Shown here: piece after piece, positions 22,591-35,260 of the stretch
Position numbering within the stretch: position 1 is the stretch's first letter
Layout: each line of letters opens with the position of its first letter
Source of the DNA: Desmodus rotundus
Lineage: Eukaryota; Chordata; Mammalia; Chiroptera; Phyllostomidae
Length of the DNA stretch: 64,000 nucleotides
Reading direction: 5' to 3'
Assembly (NCBI RefSeq): GCF_022682495.2
Contig: NC_071398.1
Location: forward strand, 90,547,705 to 90,611,704
Notes under the pieces: generated by a model
The model's input: the letters and a program-made list of their open reading frames with translations, nothing else
The model's database searches: none
What the model was told of the DNA's origin: nothing
Position numbers and translations under genes: made by a program

Positions 22591-23019
22591 CGTCACACCT
22601 GGAGCCCCAGGACTCCAGCCAGAGTCTCCCAGGTAGCGCTTCCTGGCTTAAAGCAAATGATGTCTCCCCCTTTCCTGCTAAACCTTTCCTGCTAAACCGT
22701 AAACTCCCTGCGGGCAGAGACTGTGTCTGCCTAGCTCCCTGCTCGTCCCTCAGTGTTCACCGGAAGAGTATTGTGGCTGCAAATGTTTTGTGAGCACCTC
22801 TTCTAGATCGGGCGCTTGGGTTGAATGGAGGTGCAGGCAAGAATGCGCCAACTTGGGCCCTCAGAGAACTTGCTTACCTCTTCGGGAACTTAACCCATCA
22901 CCACCCTGCACATGGCCCGGGAGATGGATCTCAGATCCCCAAGGACTTACCAAATCAGTGGTAAGGAAAGGAAGTGGCTGCCTATCAGAAGTGGCAACAC
23001 TGAAGGGAACGCTGAGGAG

Positions 23020-23580
23020 CCGAGCACTTTGCAGAGCAATTTAGATGTTTCATCGTGGCGACTCTGCCCGCAATTCTGTGAGGAAGTGTATTGGTTTGCT
23101 GGGGCTTCCATAAAAAAATACCGCAGACTGGGTGGCACACACAACAGAAATAATGTATTTTCTCATAGTTCTGGTGGCCAGAAGTCCCAGATCCAGGTAG
23201 AATCAGGGTTAGTGTCTTTGGAGGCCTCTCTCCCAGGCTGGTAGGTGGCCAGCTCCACCCTGTGTCCTCATATGGCCTTTCTTCTGTGACCACACCCCTC
23301 CTGTTCCTCTTTTTCCTATGAGGACACAAGTGGGTTTGGATGAGGGCTCACCCTGCCCACCTCATCTTAACCTGATCACCTCTCTAAAGGCCTGTCTCCA
23401 AGTACAGTCACATCCTAAGGCCCTAGGGGTTAGGGCTTCCACATATGAATTTCGGGGGGAGAGGGGCACAGTTCAACCCATTTCAGCAGGTAGATATCGG
23501 TATCTATTATTACCCTGTTCACACACGAGGAAACTGAAGCACACAGAACTTAAGTAACCACCAAGGTCATGCAACCTGCT
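23020..23580 (-). mobile_element. MIR SINE split by a later insertion
   Basis: The two flanks, CAATTCTGTGAGGAAG before 23087 and CACGAGGAAACTGAAGCACA after 23520, are the two halves of an antisense MIR. The DNA between is a separate LTR-like repeat. Confidence 0.55.
23087..23488 (+). mobile_element. LTR-like interspersed repeat (about 400 bp) inside a MIR
   Basis: Starts TGTATTGGTTTGCTGGGGCT and runs through TTTTCTCATAGTTCTGGTGG, CTCCAAGTACAGTCACATCC and TTAGGGCTTCCACATATGAA. This is a frequent mammalian interspersed repeat. The TG start and the size suggest a solo LTR, but I do not assign the family. Confidence 0.6.
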
Positions 23581-24304
23581 GGTACCAAATGGTGCACCCA
23601 GAACCGGTGCTCTTCACCCCAGCTACACCGAAGACTAGAAGGGAATTCGGGGTGCGGTGGGGAGAATGCGGGTGAGGTGGGAAGCACCTGGGAGCAGGGG
23701 AGGGGAGGGAACACTGACCCTAAACTGCTCACAGGATGGGAAGGTTCCAGTATATGTATATACGCCAATGCAGGTAGGGTAGGGGTGAGGGTAGGGGTGG
23801 AAATGGGAGTCAATTCCTGGCCTTTTGCTCGCTCAGAAATCTGGGCTCCTGGAAAAGCTGGAAGCCTGGTGAAAAATGGTGGTGGCTGAAGTTCGCTGGA
23901 AATTGGATTAGCCAATTATCTGCCCACGCTGTTCCCAGGCCGAGTGGTCAGGCGAGGTTCCGCGGGCTTGTTTTGTTTCTGCCGTGCCCAGCTCTTTGTA
24001 CTCTGTCTCTATTAGGACCATCAGTGCTATCAGTCCTCCGCTCTCTCTCTCAGCACAGCGCAGCCGGCTGTCATCCTCCCAGCTCGTCATTTTTTCCGGG
24101 GAGGCTGAGTCACGTCCCCCGCCGTCAACCCAGGGACAAGTGTTGGCTCTATCACCTACTGCTGCCACTGGGTGGGCAAGTGTGTCCACGCAGTGCAGGC
24201 TCTAGGCAGCACTTCCCAAGGTGGGAGAAATAGCCCCATCTCCCCAGGCACTAAGGCCAGCCTTGCAGGCACCCATAGGGGCAGGTGGCTCTCCTCCAGC
24301 CACA

Positions 24305-24545
24305 CAATGGAAAAGAACGAGGGCTTTGGACACACCAGCCTGAGATTGAATCCCGACACTGTTGCTTACTCTGGGTGGGACCCTGGGGAGGAACTGAGCC
24401 TCTCTGAGCCTCTGTTTTCTTATTAGCAGAGGCAGGATAATCAAACCTCCATTTCCAGGCAGGGTGGCTGCCAGCATTAGAGATGGCATGTGCAAAGCAC
24501 CTGGGACGGGACCTGACATGTGTAGGTGCTCGAAAAAATTTTAAG
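24305..24545 (+). mobile_element. MIR SINE
   Basis: GAGGGCTTTGGACACACCAG, GAGCCTCTCTGAGCCTCTG and ACATGTGTAGGTGCTCGA follow the MIR layout. Confidence 0.7.
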
Positions 24546-24829
24546 TATTAGAGAAGTCGGTCCTGGTTTGCAGACACCCTGGGGCTGGTCTCTAAACCTT
24601 TTCTGGGGGTCAGAGCCAGTCATGGAACCGTTGGCAGTAGAAAATCTATCAGTCTAGGTGACTGTAAGCTGTGCTTGCAGAAAACCAGGACTTTTGTCAG
24701 CTAGAAACAGAACTGGGTGTCTTTCACTCAAGAGGGTGCTCTGCCCTGGCCGGGGACAGCGGGACCACTCCGGGTGCTCAATGAGCTGCATTTAACAGGG
24801 ACCACCCACTTGTCACACGGGCTTTTCCA

Positions 24830-25250
24830 TGAGGCCTTCAAAATGCACACAAATTAAGTTTTTGATTTTGACTTTGAATTGGCAATTAAAAAAAAATCCC
24901 AGAGTCTTTCAAAACCAAATCAACTCATCAGGCACCTTCAGCGGGCCCTTTTGTAATTGATCCCGAGATCGGATTTATGCTTTTGACTTGCAGCCTTTGG
25001 AGAAACATGGGACACAGAACTGATGTGGACGTTGTCATTCAAGGTGCACAGTGCGTGAGTGGCTCTGGAATAGATTAAAATAGAGTCCCTTCCCCTTGCT
25101 GTGGAACAGCCGTACGTAGGCTTCCTGGGATATTCCAGACAATTATTTTAATCATATATTTAAAAAATGAAATCATCAGGGTTTTCCAGTAATGCTTTAT
25201 CAGATCTAATATAACCAATAAGCAAGACTGATTTCAATGAGCAACTCCCG
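24830..25250. promoter_or_regulatory. AT-rich non-repetitive island, candidate conserved element
   Basis: It is AT-rich within a GC-rich neighbourhood. It contains TTGGCAATTAAA, TTTTGTAATTGATC, TAATCATATATTTAAAAAAT and TAACCAATAAG, which are homeodomain-, MEF2- and CCAAT-like. No recognisable repeat. Inference only. Confidence 0.3.
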
Positions 25251-27789
25251 CGTGGACCTAGGATGGCAGCATGCCCAGGCTGCGGCAGAGAAGGGATGAG
25301 CTGGAAGCTGGGAAGGGGGCTTCTAGGACCGTATGCATCCTCATCACGTTCAAACCACCAGGAGCCCTGGAGACAGCAGCCTACTGGGTCAAGGCAAACG
25401 TCCCTGCCTCACAGGGAGAAGGGGGGCCTACTCCTGGGGAGATGAGTGTGGGGCAATGAGAGGGGAGGGCAAACAGGTTTCCTTTCCTGACAGGGGGTCA
25501 GGCAGTTGGTAGGATAAAGGGACTCCTAGGAGAAGAGAGGGGAGAGTGCCTGTGAGCAGCTCCAGGATCTGTGGGACCCTTGCCCCGCCCCCGGCCCGTG
25601 GCCCCTCCCCGGGCCCAGGGCCCTTTGCTAGCAGCTCTGTGGAGGGACTTGTCTCAGCCGTGGGGGTGGGGGGGTGCAGGGGGAGGGGACATGCTCACGC
25701 ACAGGGCTGGCATCTGGGCCTGCTCTGCAGCCGCGGAGACAATCTCGCCTGTTGAGGAAGCAGCTGCCCGCCACCTGCTCACCAGCCTGGGATAAGCCCG
25801 CTTTTGAGCAGAAGCAGAGGGAGCCTGGCCTCTTAGAATAAAAGGCCTTCAGTGCCGCCTACCCAGAACATTCGCTTCTGGAAGTGAGCCCTGAGCAGGG
25901 TGGGTCGCCCAGACTCCTGTCGCGTTCCCACCCCACCCCACCTAAAGTCCCCTGCCCAGGGCCCCCCTCAGCAGCTGGCAGCTGTCCAGCTTTTTGTCTC
26001 AGGAGCACCTGCCCCTGCTCCCACTTCCCTGTTCCAAAGAAAGTGTCTGTCCCAGAGCCAGACAGAGTGGCAGCAGGCTGGGCAGAGGCTGGCCGTGCCA
26101 GGCTGCTGCTGAGAGACGGGGGCTTCGGCCTACCGCCCTTGCCCTTGCTGGGCTGTGGGCAGTGTAGCGCGCAGGCCCCACCCGGAGCAGAGCCTAAGGC
26201 CTTGGAGTGGCTGTGCTTACTTGTGGGGGGGTTGGTGGGGATAGAGGAGCAGGGAGGTGTACTCTCTAAAGCTGGAGGAGAAACGCCCTGTGTACACATC
26301 CACCCAGTGAGGAGAGAGAGGAAAGAAACAGCTGAGGGGTGAGGCAGGAACACACCCTATAATCACTGAATCTGAGCAGGGAACGCAGGCGGGCCCTCAG
26401 TTCCGCGTGTAGGGACCGCTGCTTTCCGCAAAGCACTTACCGTATGTGCGTCGTTTCCCGGCATTTTCTCCTTTCACCCTCGCCGAAGGCCTGTAAAGCG
26501 GCATCGCTCCCACTTTACACCTGGGTCTCTCCGGGGCCAGGTGCGTGCGTTTCCCCAAGTGAGTGGCAGGTTGGGATTGCAGCCTCCAGCACTGCGCCCC
26601 TTGTCTCCCCCCACCCCCCTCCCCATCCACCCAGGGTCTGCACTTTGCCTTCCTAAAGAAAAAGACCTCTGTAGACCGCCTCTTTTATGAGAAAGCTAAG
26701 CTATTTATTTAACTTTCCCGTTGTTCATTTTCTCTTTTTACCCAGAATATAAGCTCTCAAAGACAAGCACCAGGCCTGATACTTCTGGGCAGGCAGCTCT
26801 GCTGCCCAGGGCATGGATATGCTGCACGAAAAGCACTCAAGTGTCCAGGATGGTCACAGGGGACACGGGGCCACCCTGCCTGTGCGAGGTGGCATCCCTG
26901 ACCCTCTATTTGCACGGCTATTGTATTAGTTTTCCCAGTTGGGGCCCACACTCTTTCCTCCAACGTCCCTTAAAACCTTCAGCAAATTCCATTAGAAGGA
27001 GAAGGCCTGGGTAGGGCAGGGCTGGGTCCTTGGGGAAGAGTGAGGCCTCTGTCCAGGGGAATAAAGTCTGCACCCAGGGGCCCTCTGGGAGGGGTTCCGT
27101 AGGCCGGGCCATTCCCGAAATATACATAAGTCTGTGAATCCTGCAAGCTGGAGGCCAGTGAACAGCTGGTCTGCCCAGGGCATATTTGCTTGGTAATTCT
27201 AACTTTTATTTGAATGCCCATCTGCCCGTCACTGACATCACAGCGCAGCTGCTCGCCTTGTTTTCCCTTCCTGGTGCCTGCGCTTGTGGCTGGCCTCGCA
27301 CTCAGGATGATTAAATGGCTCTGTGGGTGGCCTCACCCAGTGGAGTGTGTGCCTGGGGTGAGGGGGCAGGTGGGACCAGGAACAATGGGGGAGGCTCTGG
27401 CATGGTGTTGGGGGGGGATGGTGGGGCCAGGCAGGGACAGAGTCTGGGAACATCTCAGCTGGTGGGGGGAGGGGTTACCCCAGGAACAGGCTGCTCCTTA
27501 AGCCTGGAAAGGTTTGCCACTTCTGTAACAAAGAGATCAGTCCTGGAAATTAAAGGGCCAAGCGACTCTGCATGCAGAACCAGGGCCTGAGTTTCCCCGA
27601 ACTCTGGAGCTTCCCAGGCCCAGCACAGGCCAAAGCCCATGGCAACAGGTGTAGGAAGTGCTAAGCACCTTCAGCAGAAGGAAGTTTTAGTCTTAAGATA
27701 AAATGGGAAAATATAAAGTTTCCCTGACACTCTGACGACTCCTCATGCCCCCCACCCCCCACTTTTCCCTCACCTTCTGTTCTTCGTGC

Positions 27790-27905
27790 CAGTCTGGATT
27801 CAAATCCTGGGTCTGGTTATTTTACTAGCTGTGTGATCTTGAATAGTTTCCTTAACTACCCTGAGCCTCAGTTTTCTCATCTGTAAAATGGGCCCAGCAT
27901 TTACA
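27790..27905 (+). mobile_element. MIR SINE fragment
   Basis: TTCAAATCCTGGGTCTGG, CTAGCTGTGTGATCTTGAA and TTTTCTCATCTGTAAAATGG are near-consensus MIR core. It is followed by an L1 relic. Confidence 0.85.
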
Positions 27906-27924
27906 TTCCTAGATATGTAAATCT

Positions 27925-28400
27925 CCAAAACACTCTTATACACGGACCCCAGAAGAAACACACAAGAGTGTTCTTAGTAGCACGGTAGCAAAACACAGAT
28001 GGGACACCACACAAAAGGCCCTCAGAATAAGCACGAACAAACTGTGGCAGTTCACACAATGGAATTTCCTATAGCTGTGGAAGCAAGTGGACCGTAGAGG
28101 CATCGAAGGAACCATACAGGTGAATCTTAGCAAAACAATGCTGAGCTTGAAAAAGAAATCAAGCCCTCTTATTAAAATTTAAGTATAACCAAAATAAACA
28201 ATATATTTTGAGATTTCTGTGTATGTGTAACCACACTAGAAAAGAGCAGGGGAATACTAGAGAATGGGGTTGCCCAGGGGAAGAGGAGGTAGGGGGAGGC
28301 ATTGGAGTAGAAGTAAGTTATCCATAGTGTTCCAGTTCTTGGGTTGAATTTAGGTTCGAAGGTGTTCATCCTCTCACTAGAATAAATGATTGAAAAATAA
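27925..28400 (+). mobile_element. L1M-type LINE 3' fragment
   Basis: The stretch with CACAAGAGTGTTCTTAGTAGCA, then CACACAATGGAATTTCCTAT and AGCAAAACAATGCTGAGC is the end of an old L1 ORF2/3' UTR. It is decayed and holds no usable frame. Confidence 0.65.
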
Positions 28401-28718
28401 ATAAGTAAGATTTCAGCGTGGACCAAGAAGGATAGTACGAAATAAATCAAGGATTATCAAGATTAATTCCATTATGGGCACTGAGGTCCATTAAAAAACA
28501 GGATCACAGAGATTGCAAGATTGCATTAAATGAGATAATGTTCGTCACGACCTACTAATGCACTGTCTGGCATTCAGTAGGTCTGTAAGAAATAAGGTTA
28601 ATCTCTCCGTCTCTCCGCCAGCCGTGGATCTTGTCTTGCTTTCTATACATCAGGAATCTTAGTGCTTTGATTCTTTAGGGCTAAATTCTAAATCCTTCAC
28701 TGATTTTTCTTCCACTTC

Positions 28719-28742
28719 CTCCCTCCCTCCCTCCCTCCCTCT
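28719..28742. repeat. (CCCT)n simple repeat
   Basis: Five to six CCCT units in a pyrimidine-rich tract. Confidence 0.9.
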
Positions 28743-29039
28743 ACTCTCTTCTTCCTCCCTAGAGCAAATAGAGCTTATCTATCCTGTGTCGCAGAGCTAT
28801 GGGGACAGGAAATATGAGAAAGCTTTGAGACTATTAAGTGCCCCCAGTAAACGGTTGCTTTCCTATCTCCCCTGTGTGCTATCTGTGGATGAAAAGAATA
28901 ATAAGCCTGGGCAGCCTCTCAGGTGAAATGGACACCTGGCCACGCAGTCGGTGTTCAGAGCAGAGAGAGACTGCTGGGATCTGTGATATTCTAGGAGGAT
29001 GCTGCAGGAGGTGGCCCGAGGTGGCACCCGGAATGGCAT

Positions 29040-29200
29040 CTGCGGTCTAATGGAAGGAACCCTGGACTTGGATTTGGAGCTGGGAAACCTAGAGCAGAAT
29101 TTTGACCTTCCCCCCATGGGCTGTAGGTGGGCAAGTTACTCAGCCTCACTGAACCCTGATTTCCTCATCTGTATGATACATCTTGGAACGTAAATTAGAC
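29040..29200 (+). mobile_element. MIR SINE fragment
   Basis: CAGCCTCACTGAACCCTGAT followed by TTCCTCATCTGTATGATAC is MIR core. Partial. Confidence 0.6.
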
Positions 29201-31094
29201 GCACACTCCCTCCAATACCATGCCTGACTGACACATGGTGCACTTTTAAAAACTGCTGAATCTGAATCCCATAACTTCTCTGGACTCCAAGTTTCCCACG
29301 GGGGTTGGTACACTCACCCCAGCTAGAGTGACAATGTCTTGATTCAGATTTGACGAGAAAGTGTCATTTTGAGTCTCAGCACTGATGGACAGGTTGGCTA
29401 GCTGGGTGGCATTCGTCATGGGGTTGGGAGCAGGTCCCTGGCTCCCACCCTTGCTTCCTGAGCCTCCTGTCCACAGGAGCAGGATGCCTGGGAAGGACAT
29501 GACAAGTCCCATGTACTGGCCCCTCTTTTTTCCACGTTTGTGTCCGATAGAACCAATTGAAGGAGACTGCCAGAGCAGTTCTGGAAGGGGGAAGAAGCCG
29601 CTGGAAAGCAATTCAGGAGAACCCTAATTAATGGTGATGGAGGTTGGAAGGTTTGGGGATACTGCTGATTGTATAACCTGTGGGCCTTTTGAAATCATTA
29701 GTCTTGGCCTGAGAAAGTTGCCTCCTTTTATCGTCAAAAGCACTGTGACTTAGCCCAGCAGCCTGGGGTAAAAACTCTGTTACTTATTTTCAGAACAGAC
29801 TCAGTACACACTCATAGGTGCTGGCATGGTGCTAAGCGTTCTGTATACTTAGAAAAATATCTTCATGGTGTCTAACCATTGCAAAGTTTCCACATTTCTG
29901 GGTGTCAAATCAGCCTAAGACAATTTCTTAGATCAGACGGGGTTACCCTGAGACAAATAGTGAAAATGTGGGGCAGACACCAGGCGTTGGGCTGGAGGTG
30001 GCTGCCACAGACAGGAAGTGTGGGCATCCTGTGTCTTAGTTCACACTTGCCTGTCTAACTCAGAGGCGGGGGTGGTGTCTGCAGGCTTTGACAGTTATGA
30101 GGCTTGGGAGGCAGGCCCTGGAGGCCCCTGGCTTCCCAGTTGGAAATGTCCATGTCATGACTGACCTCACGCAGAAGCCAGAGGGTGAGTGACTGAGGGT
30201 GGCCTGTCATCCCAGCAGCGTGTGCGTTGGGCTAGGATAAAGTCCGGCAGGGATAAGGCTTGGTGAGGTTTTGAGCACCAGTTGGGATTCTGAGGGGAGG
30301 GAGGGCGTCAAAGGGCCCTCTGGGTGCCCTTCTCATCGCTCCAAAGGGGAAGAATTCTGGCCTATCTGCGGACGCGGCGGCCTCCCCACTCCCCCACCCC
30401 CGCCCTCCCACACATCCGAAACTCTGGGGTACCTGCTTGTCTTTGTGAGTGGGGAGAGGCCTTTTCTATTTAGGGGCATTTTTTTGGAGATAAGGTATAT
30501 GAAAGTGTTTTATAAATAGTAAAAGGTTACATAAGTGTAAAGTGATGCTTTTCTTGCTGCTTCCTATAGAGCCTGCTGCAGACAGAGGCCTCTGATCTCA
30601 CTCCCCCTGGGAGCCTTCCTCCCTGCCTAGGAGCCTGGCCCAGATTTGAAGCCCAGGAATACATCTTATATAAGGTCGGGCTGGATTGAGTAGAGCCCCT
30701 CTTCCCTCTCCAGATTTGGTTAGATCGATTTCAGTTAAAAACTTGCGTTAGGTGGTTCCTGTATGCAAGGAATTTACAGTCCAGGGAGCGGCTGAATAAA
30801 AATAAGTGGACATTTTTTTTGTTAAATCTAATTCTAGTTGAAATCCCTATACATGAAATGAAGAGAGGGTGCTCTGATCAAGGTGGAAATAGAGGAAGGA
30901 GGTCAAGGAGGTGGAAGGTCAGGGGTCATGTTGGTTGGACCTGGCCATTTCTCCTCGAGGCCCTTCAAGGGTTCTCAGAGGCCAGTTCTAAAGGCAATAA
31001 TTTCCCTAAGTCTTCTAGAAGTAAACAAGAGAATACTTTCATGGTGTGGAGATGGGCAAAGATTTCATAGGACACAGAAAGCGCTAAACAGCCA

Positions 31095-31345
31095 AGGAAA
31101 AAATAAGTTAGACTATATCAAAGTTTGAAACTTCTGCTCATCAAATGGCATTGTTGACATGACTAAGGAAGCCAGGCCGGGAGAATGTATTTGCGGTACA
31201 TATATCTGACAATGAACTTGTATCCAGAATATGTAAGGAACGCCTACAACTCAGTAACAAAGAAAAACAACTTTAAAAACCGGTCAAAAGACTTACACAG
31301 ACACTTCACAAAAGAATGTACAGGAATGGTCAAGGAATCAAATTT
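31095..31345 (+). mobile_element. L1 ORF2 C-terminal relic
   Basis: AACTTCTGCTCATCAAATGG, TATCCAGAATATGTAAGGAA and GACACTTCACAAAAGAATGT are recognisable from the 3' end of L1 ORF2. Broken, non-coding. Confidence 0.8.
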
Positions 31346-31899
31346 AAAAAAAAACCAAACTGATCAACACCCTCCATCAGGAGGAAAATGCAAATCAAAT
31401 TGTTTGCCAACAGCTCGCTTTGTAAATAATGGTGCCAGCATTTGAAACACCCTTGTATTCTTAACACTCCCACGGGGACCAAGTGCTTTTCCTTATTTTA
31501 GTTCTAAAACTTTTTCTTATATCCCTTTCCTGACTCCAGATTATTTTTATCCACAGCACCGAAGCCGTGAAGATACAGTGATTAGACTATTCGTAGCTGT
31601 CGATGCTTATGTAATCCCTCACTTGTGGCCTCTGAGGCCTCTTTTCTAGGTTCGCAGATGACATATTCCTATTTTTCTCTGCCAGGGAGCCAGCGCTCAG
31701 TGGGCTGCAGTTACCACCCTCCGTAAACACGCAAACCCGAGTTCCTGTCAGCACGGCATCAGCGTGACGCTCCCCTGACTATAACTGCTGCGTCTGTGAG
31801 GTACAAATGACAGCCCAAAGGAGTGCTACGGGACTCCTGTTGGGAGCTCTAAGAGGCTCTTCCAGGGACCAGGGAACATGTGGGAAAATTATACCCAAA

Positions 31900-32445
31900 C
31901 CACAGTGAGATTTTACTGCCGATAGGATGTGAAATGAAAACCCTGATTCCAGCAGGGGTTGGCAAGGATACGGAATAACAGGAATCCTTGTACGGTATAA
32001 ATGCAAAATGGTAAAAAAGCACTTTGGGAAGCATTTTGACAGTTTTGTACAAAGCTAAACATATGTCTAACCTGTGGTCCAGCTAGTTGACTCCCGGGTC
32101 TGAAAATAACGTCCACGAAAAGACGTGTACAGAGGCATTCATAGAGCTGTATTCACAAGGAGGTAAAAATCTTCAAAAGCCCAAGTAAGTAGGACAATGG
32201 GTAAGCAAGTCATGGCGAATTCACACCATAGAGAATACTACTCAGAAGTGAAATGGGATGCACTCCTGACACCTATAACAACGTGGATGAACCTCCAAAA
32301 CCTACAGAGTGGAAGAAGCCAGACACGAAGTACTACGTTCTGTGTGATTCCATTTATGTGAAGGTCTGCAAAGCTGGGGAGCGAGGCCACAGGTATCACT
32401 GTATGGCAGTCCCTTCACGTGGAAGCACAAGGAATTAGCAAGGAG
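31900..32445 (+). mobile_element. L1M-type LINE 3' fragment
   Basis: GGTTGGCAAGGATACGGAAT, CATAGAGAATACTACTCAGA and TGTGTGATTCCATTTATGTG are the standard L1 ORF2-to-3' UTR motifs. Probably the continuation of the relic at 31095-31345 after intervening sequence. Confidence 0.8.
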
Positions 32446-35019
32446 TATTTCGCCCAGCAGCCAAGTGGCGTTCGGACAGAGCATGCCAAAGCATTTACCA
32501 CATCAATGTCTCTTTATTCTAAAAGCTGGGTGCAAAAATAATTGATGTGCACTCAGTCTAAATTAAATGGACTCAGAGACATCCGATTTAAAGGAACCCA
32601 GTGGTGAGCTTTCTGTTAATGGGAGAACTTTCTATGTTCTTTCATTCCTTCAAATACTTCCTGTGCACCTGCACTGTATGGGCCTTGAGCCCATGACAAG
32701 GCAGAATAGGGTCAATGTCAGGGTTTTTGACCTCAGGGAGCTCAGCAGGCACTCCTGAGTTAGAGCTCCACCCTAAACTTCTTCTTCCAGCACATCTTCT
32801 GCTTATCAGTTTTGTGCCTCCTACCACCAACAAATAGGGTTACTACTTATGGCCCCTATACATGCACCCCCTACCCTTTCTCACCCTTAGCCCAGATTTC
32901 CCATCTCTGATCTTTGCCTCTTTGGAGCATTTGAATTGTGGCTTTAAATGGTGCTTCAGTGTGCCAATTGCTGACTCCTCAGACACAAGTACCTAGAAGA
33001 ACACAATGGAAATGCCCCATAATTCCACGACTCATCTGCATAGCAGGGTCCCTGAAAGCTCATCTTTCATTCCCTTGTCTCCAAATTTTGCTGCCTAGCA
33101 TACAACGGCAGAAAGAGACATAGTACATGAATGGTGAAGGCTACCACTTAGTGGTTTGCTTTGCATCTTGCTTGGCCACTTTCCCCTCCAGCTCACCTTT
33201 GCCTTGGTAGCTATCGCCACTCCTTCGTCATCTTCCTGTTGCCATGGCTATTGGTCCTCTCCAGCTGCCCCTCTCATAGCCTCCCACTGCAGTCTCTGCT
33301 CTTCAAGCTGGAATGAGCCCAGCCACAGATGCCCTGGCCTCCCCCATGGCCCAGAACCTCAGTATTTTCTGTCCCTCCTTTCATCCCATCTGAGTCCAAG
33401 TCCATCCCTGGAAGTCAGAGCTGCTCTGTCCTAGGCCAGAGCCAGATGACATCTTGGTGCAACTCGGGGGACTCCTCTGGGTTTTCCAGCTTCAGGCTTA
33501 CGGAATGTCTCTCCACACCAGGGAATATAGTCAGATCTTTTTTTTGCTCTCTGTCCTGCAGCAAGGAATGGGGGAGGCCCCCTCTATTACTAAAGAAATT
33601 TTGGTTTGCAACATAACTTCAATTCAAACTGGCATAAATAGAGAGTTTGGCCAGAGTACTGGGACATCCCACAGCTGGGAATAGAAACAGTGAGCAGAGC
33701 CCTAGGCACCCAGAAGCCCTGTCTTTCTTCCCCTCTTGCTTTCTCTCTGTGCACGTGTCCCCTTTTCTCTTCCTGCAGACTGTCTTCTGGTTTCCCAGTT
33801 CCCATAGCATAAGTAAATTAATAAATAAATAAGAATTAAAAAATGGTCAGTAGCTCCCACGTTTACATATGAGCCCTAACACAAAGACATCGACAGGGAG
33901 ACCTCTCCATCTTTCAGGCCCCAAACTCCTAAGCCGGAGACTGAGTGTCGCAGCTTGACTTGGAAGTGCTCCTGGGTCAGGGAGGCAGTCACTTCCCCAG
34001 GGCACAGCAGCTGCTGCAGCTGTGGGGAGACAGGAGGGGCAACGAAATTCCTAGAGAAGGGGGGCCCAGGGCCTTCATTCTGAAGGTGCCTCCCAGGCCC
34101 TCCCACAGAACACATATGGACAGCCACTTCCGCTAGGAAACTAGTCCCCCAGTTCTGCACCCAGGCCCCTGGCCACTCAGTGGTAAGATGCTTGTTTACA
34201 GGCGAGTCTTCTCCCTGACTCTCTGCCCCTCCTTAAGCTCCTCAGAGAACAGGGACAGGAATAAGTTCTTTGTACCCCTCGCTGCTTATCTAGTTCTTGC
34301 ACTAAGCAGATTCTGCTGGAAGAATATAATATACACACGAAGAATTGTTCTGACCCCTTCCCATATGAACTCACTTCATCCTGGAAATAACCCTGTGAGG
34401 TAGGAACAATTGAAGAAACTGAGGATGGCAAGTAACTTTTGCAAAATGACACAGCAGAGCCAGGATTCAAACTCAGGTAGTGGTCCTCAGGCTGGAGCTC
34501 CTAACCAGCATACCTACCACCCCTCTGGGAGTGTCTGGTGAGTTTCTACCTTGCTGCTCAGGTTTTTCAGCTGAGCCACACCTGTACATGCACACAGGCA
34601 GCAGTTTCCCTGAATAAGAAGGAGGAGTCAGGAATCTCTTGGGCCTCCTATCTTAGGTGGACTTGGCTTCTCTCCCTTACCTGTGCACAGGTAGTACCCA
34701 CACCTCTTTCCTGTACCTATCTGTTTATGTATCTGTTTTACACACATGACCAGTGGGGTTTGTGTTTAAGACTAACATACTTTTATTTTAAATAAAATTA
34801 CTGATGGGAAACTAGTTGTAAGTTATACATGTAGAAAAAAAACACGATAAAAATGAGTTATTTCTTATCTCCTCTGCCCGCCCCACCTCCTTTTCCACAG
34901 AAAAAACCACTGGCAACCCAGCCTTAAGTGATTCACCCGGTATTTCCCCTGTATTTCTAATGCACAGTGTGCTTCTTGCTTTCAACTCAATTTTAGACAC
35001 TAGTTATAGACTTCCTATT

Positions 35020-35260
35020 ATGGTAATGAGAGTTTTAAACTCATGTGATTTCCCCTCTTCTCTTCGTCGAGTCCTCCCTGGTTTCTGGGTGACAATGCTT
35101 TTCTTATCGTGATTGCACAGCATTGTTTATTGGGAAACCAATTAATGTGTTAATTATATGTGCATTCTTGCGCAATTTATTTTTGTTTTTCCTAGGGTTA
35201 ATAATTGCCTCTAATTTTCACTTGTTCAGTTTTCTTTCAACACCTGACTAAGTCCTCCCA
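35020..35260. promoter_or_regulatory. Candidate conserved element with a C/EBP palindrome
   Basis: An AT-rich, repeat-free block containing TTGCGCAAT (35168-35176, a full C/EBP-type palindrome). It also has CCAATTAATGTGTTAATTAT (homeodomain-like) and CATTGTTTATTGG (SOX/FOX-like). Inference only. Confidence 0.3.

Noticed and set aside
24752..24772. GGGGACAGCGGGACC as a REST/RE1 half-site
   Set aside because: The left half-site (TTCAGCACC type) is absent.
25859..26353. Overlapping 150-165 codon frames on both strands
   Set aside because: Mirror-image frames in GC-rich DNA; no motif, splice or family evidence.
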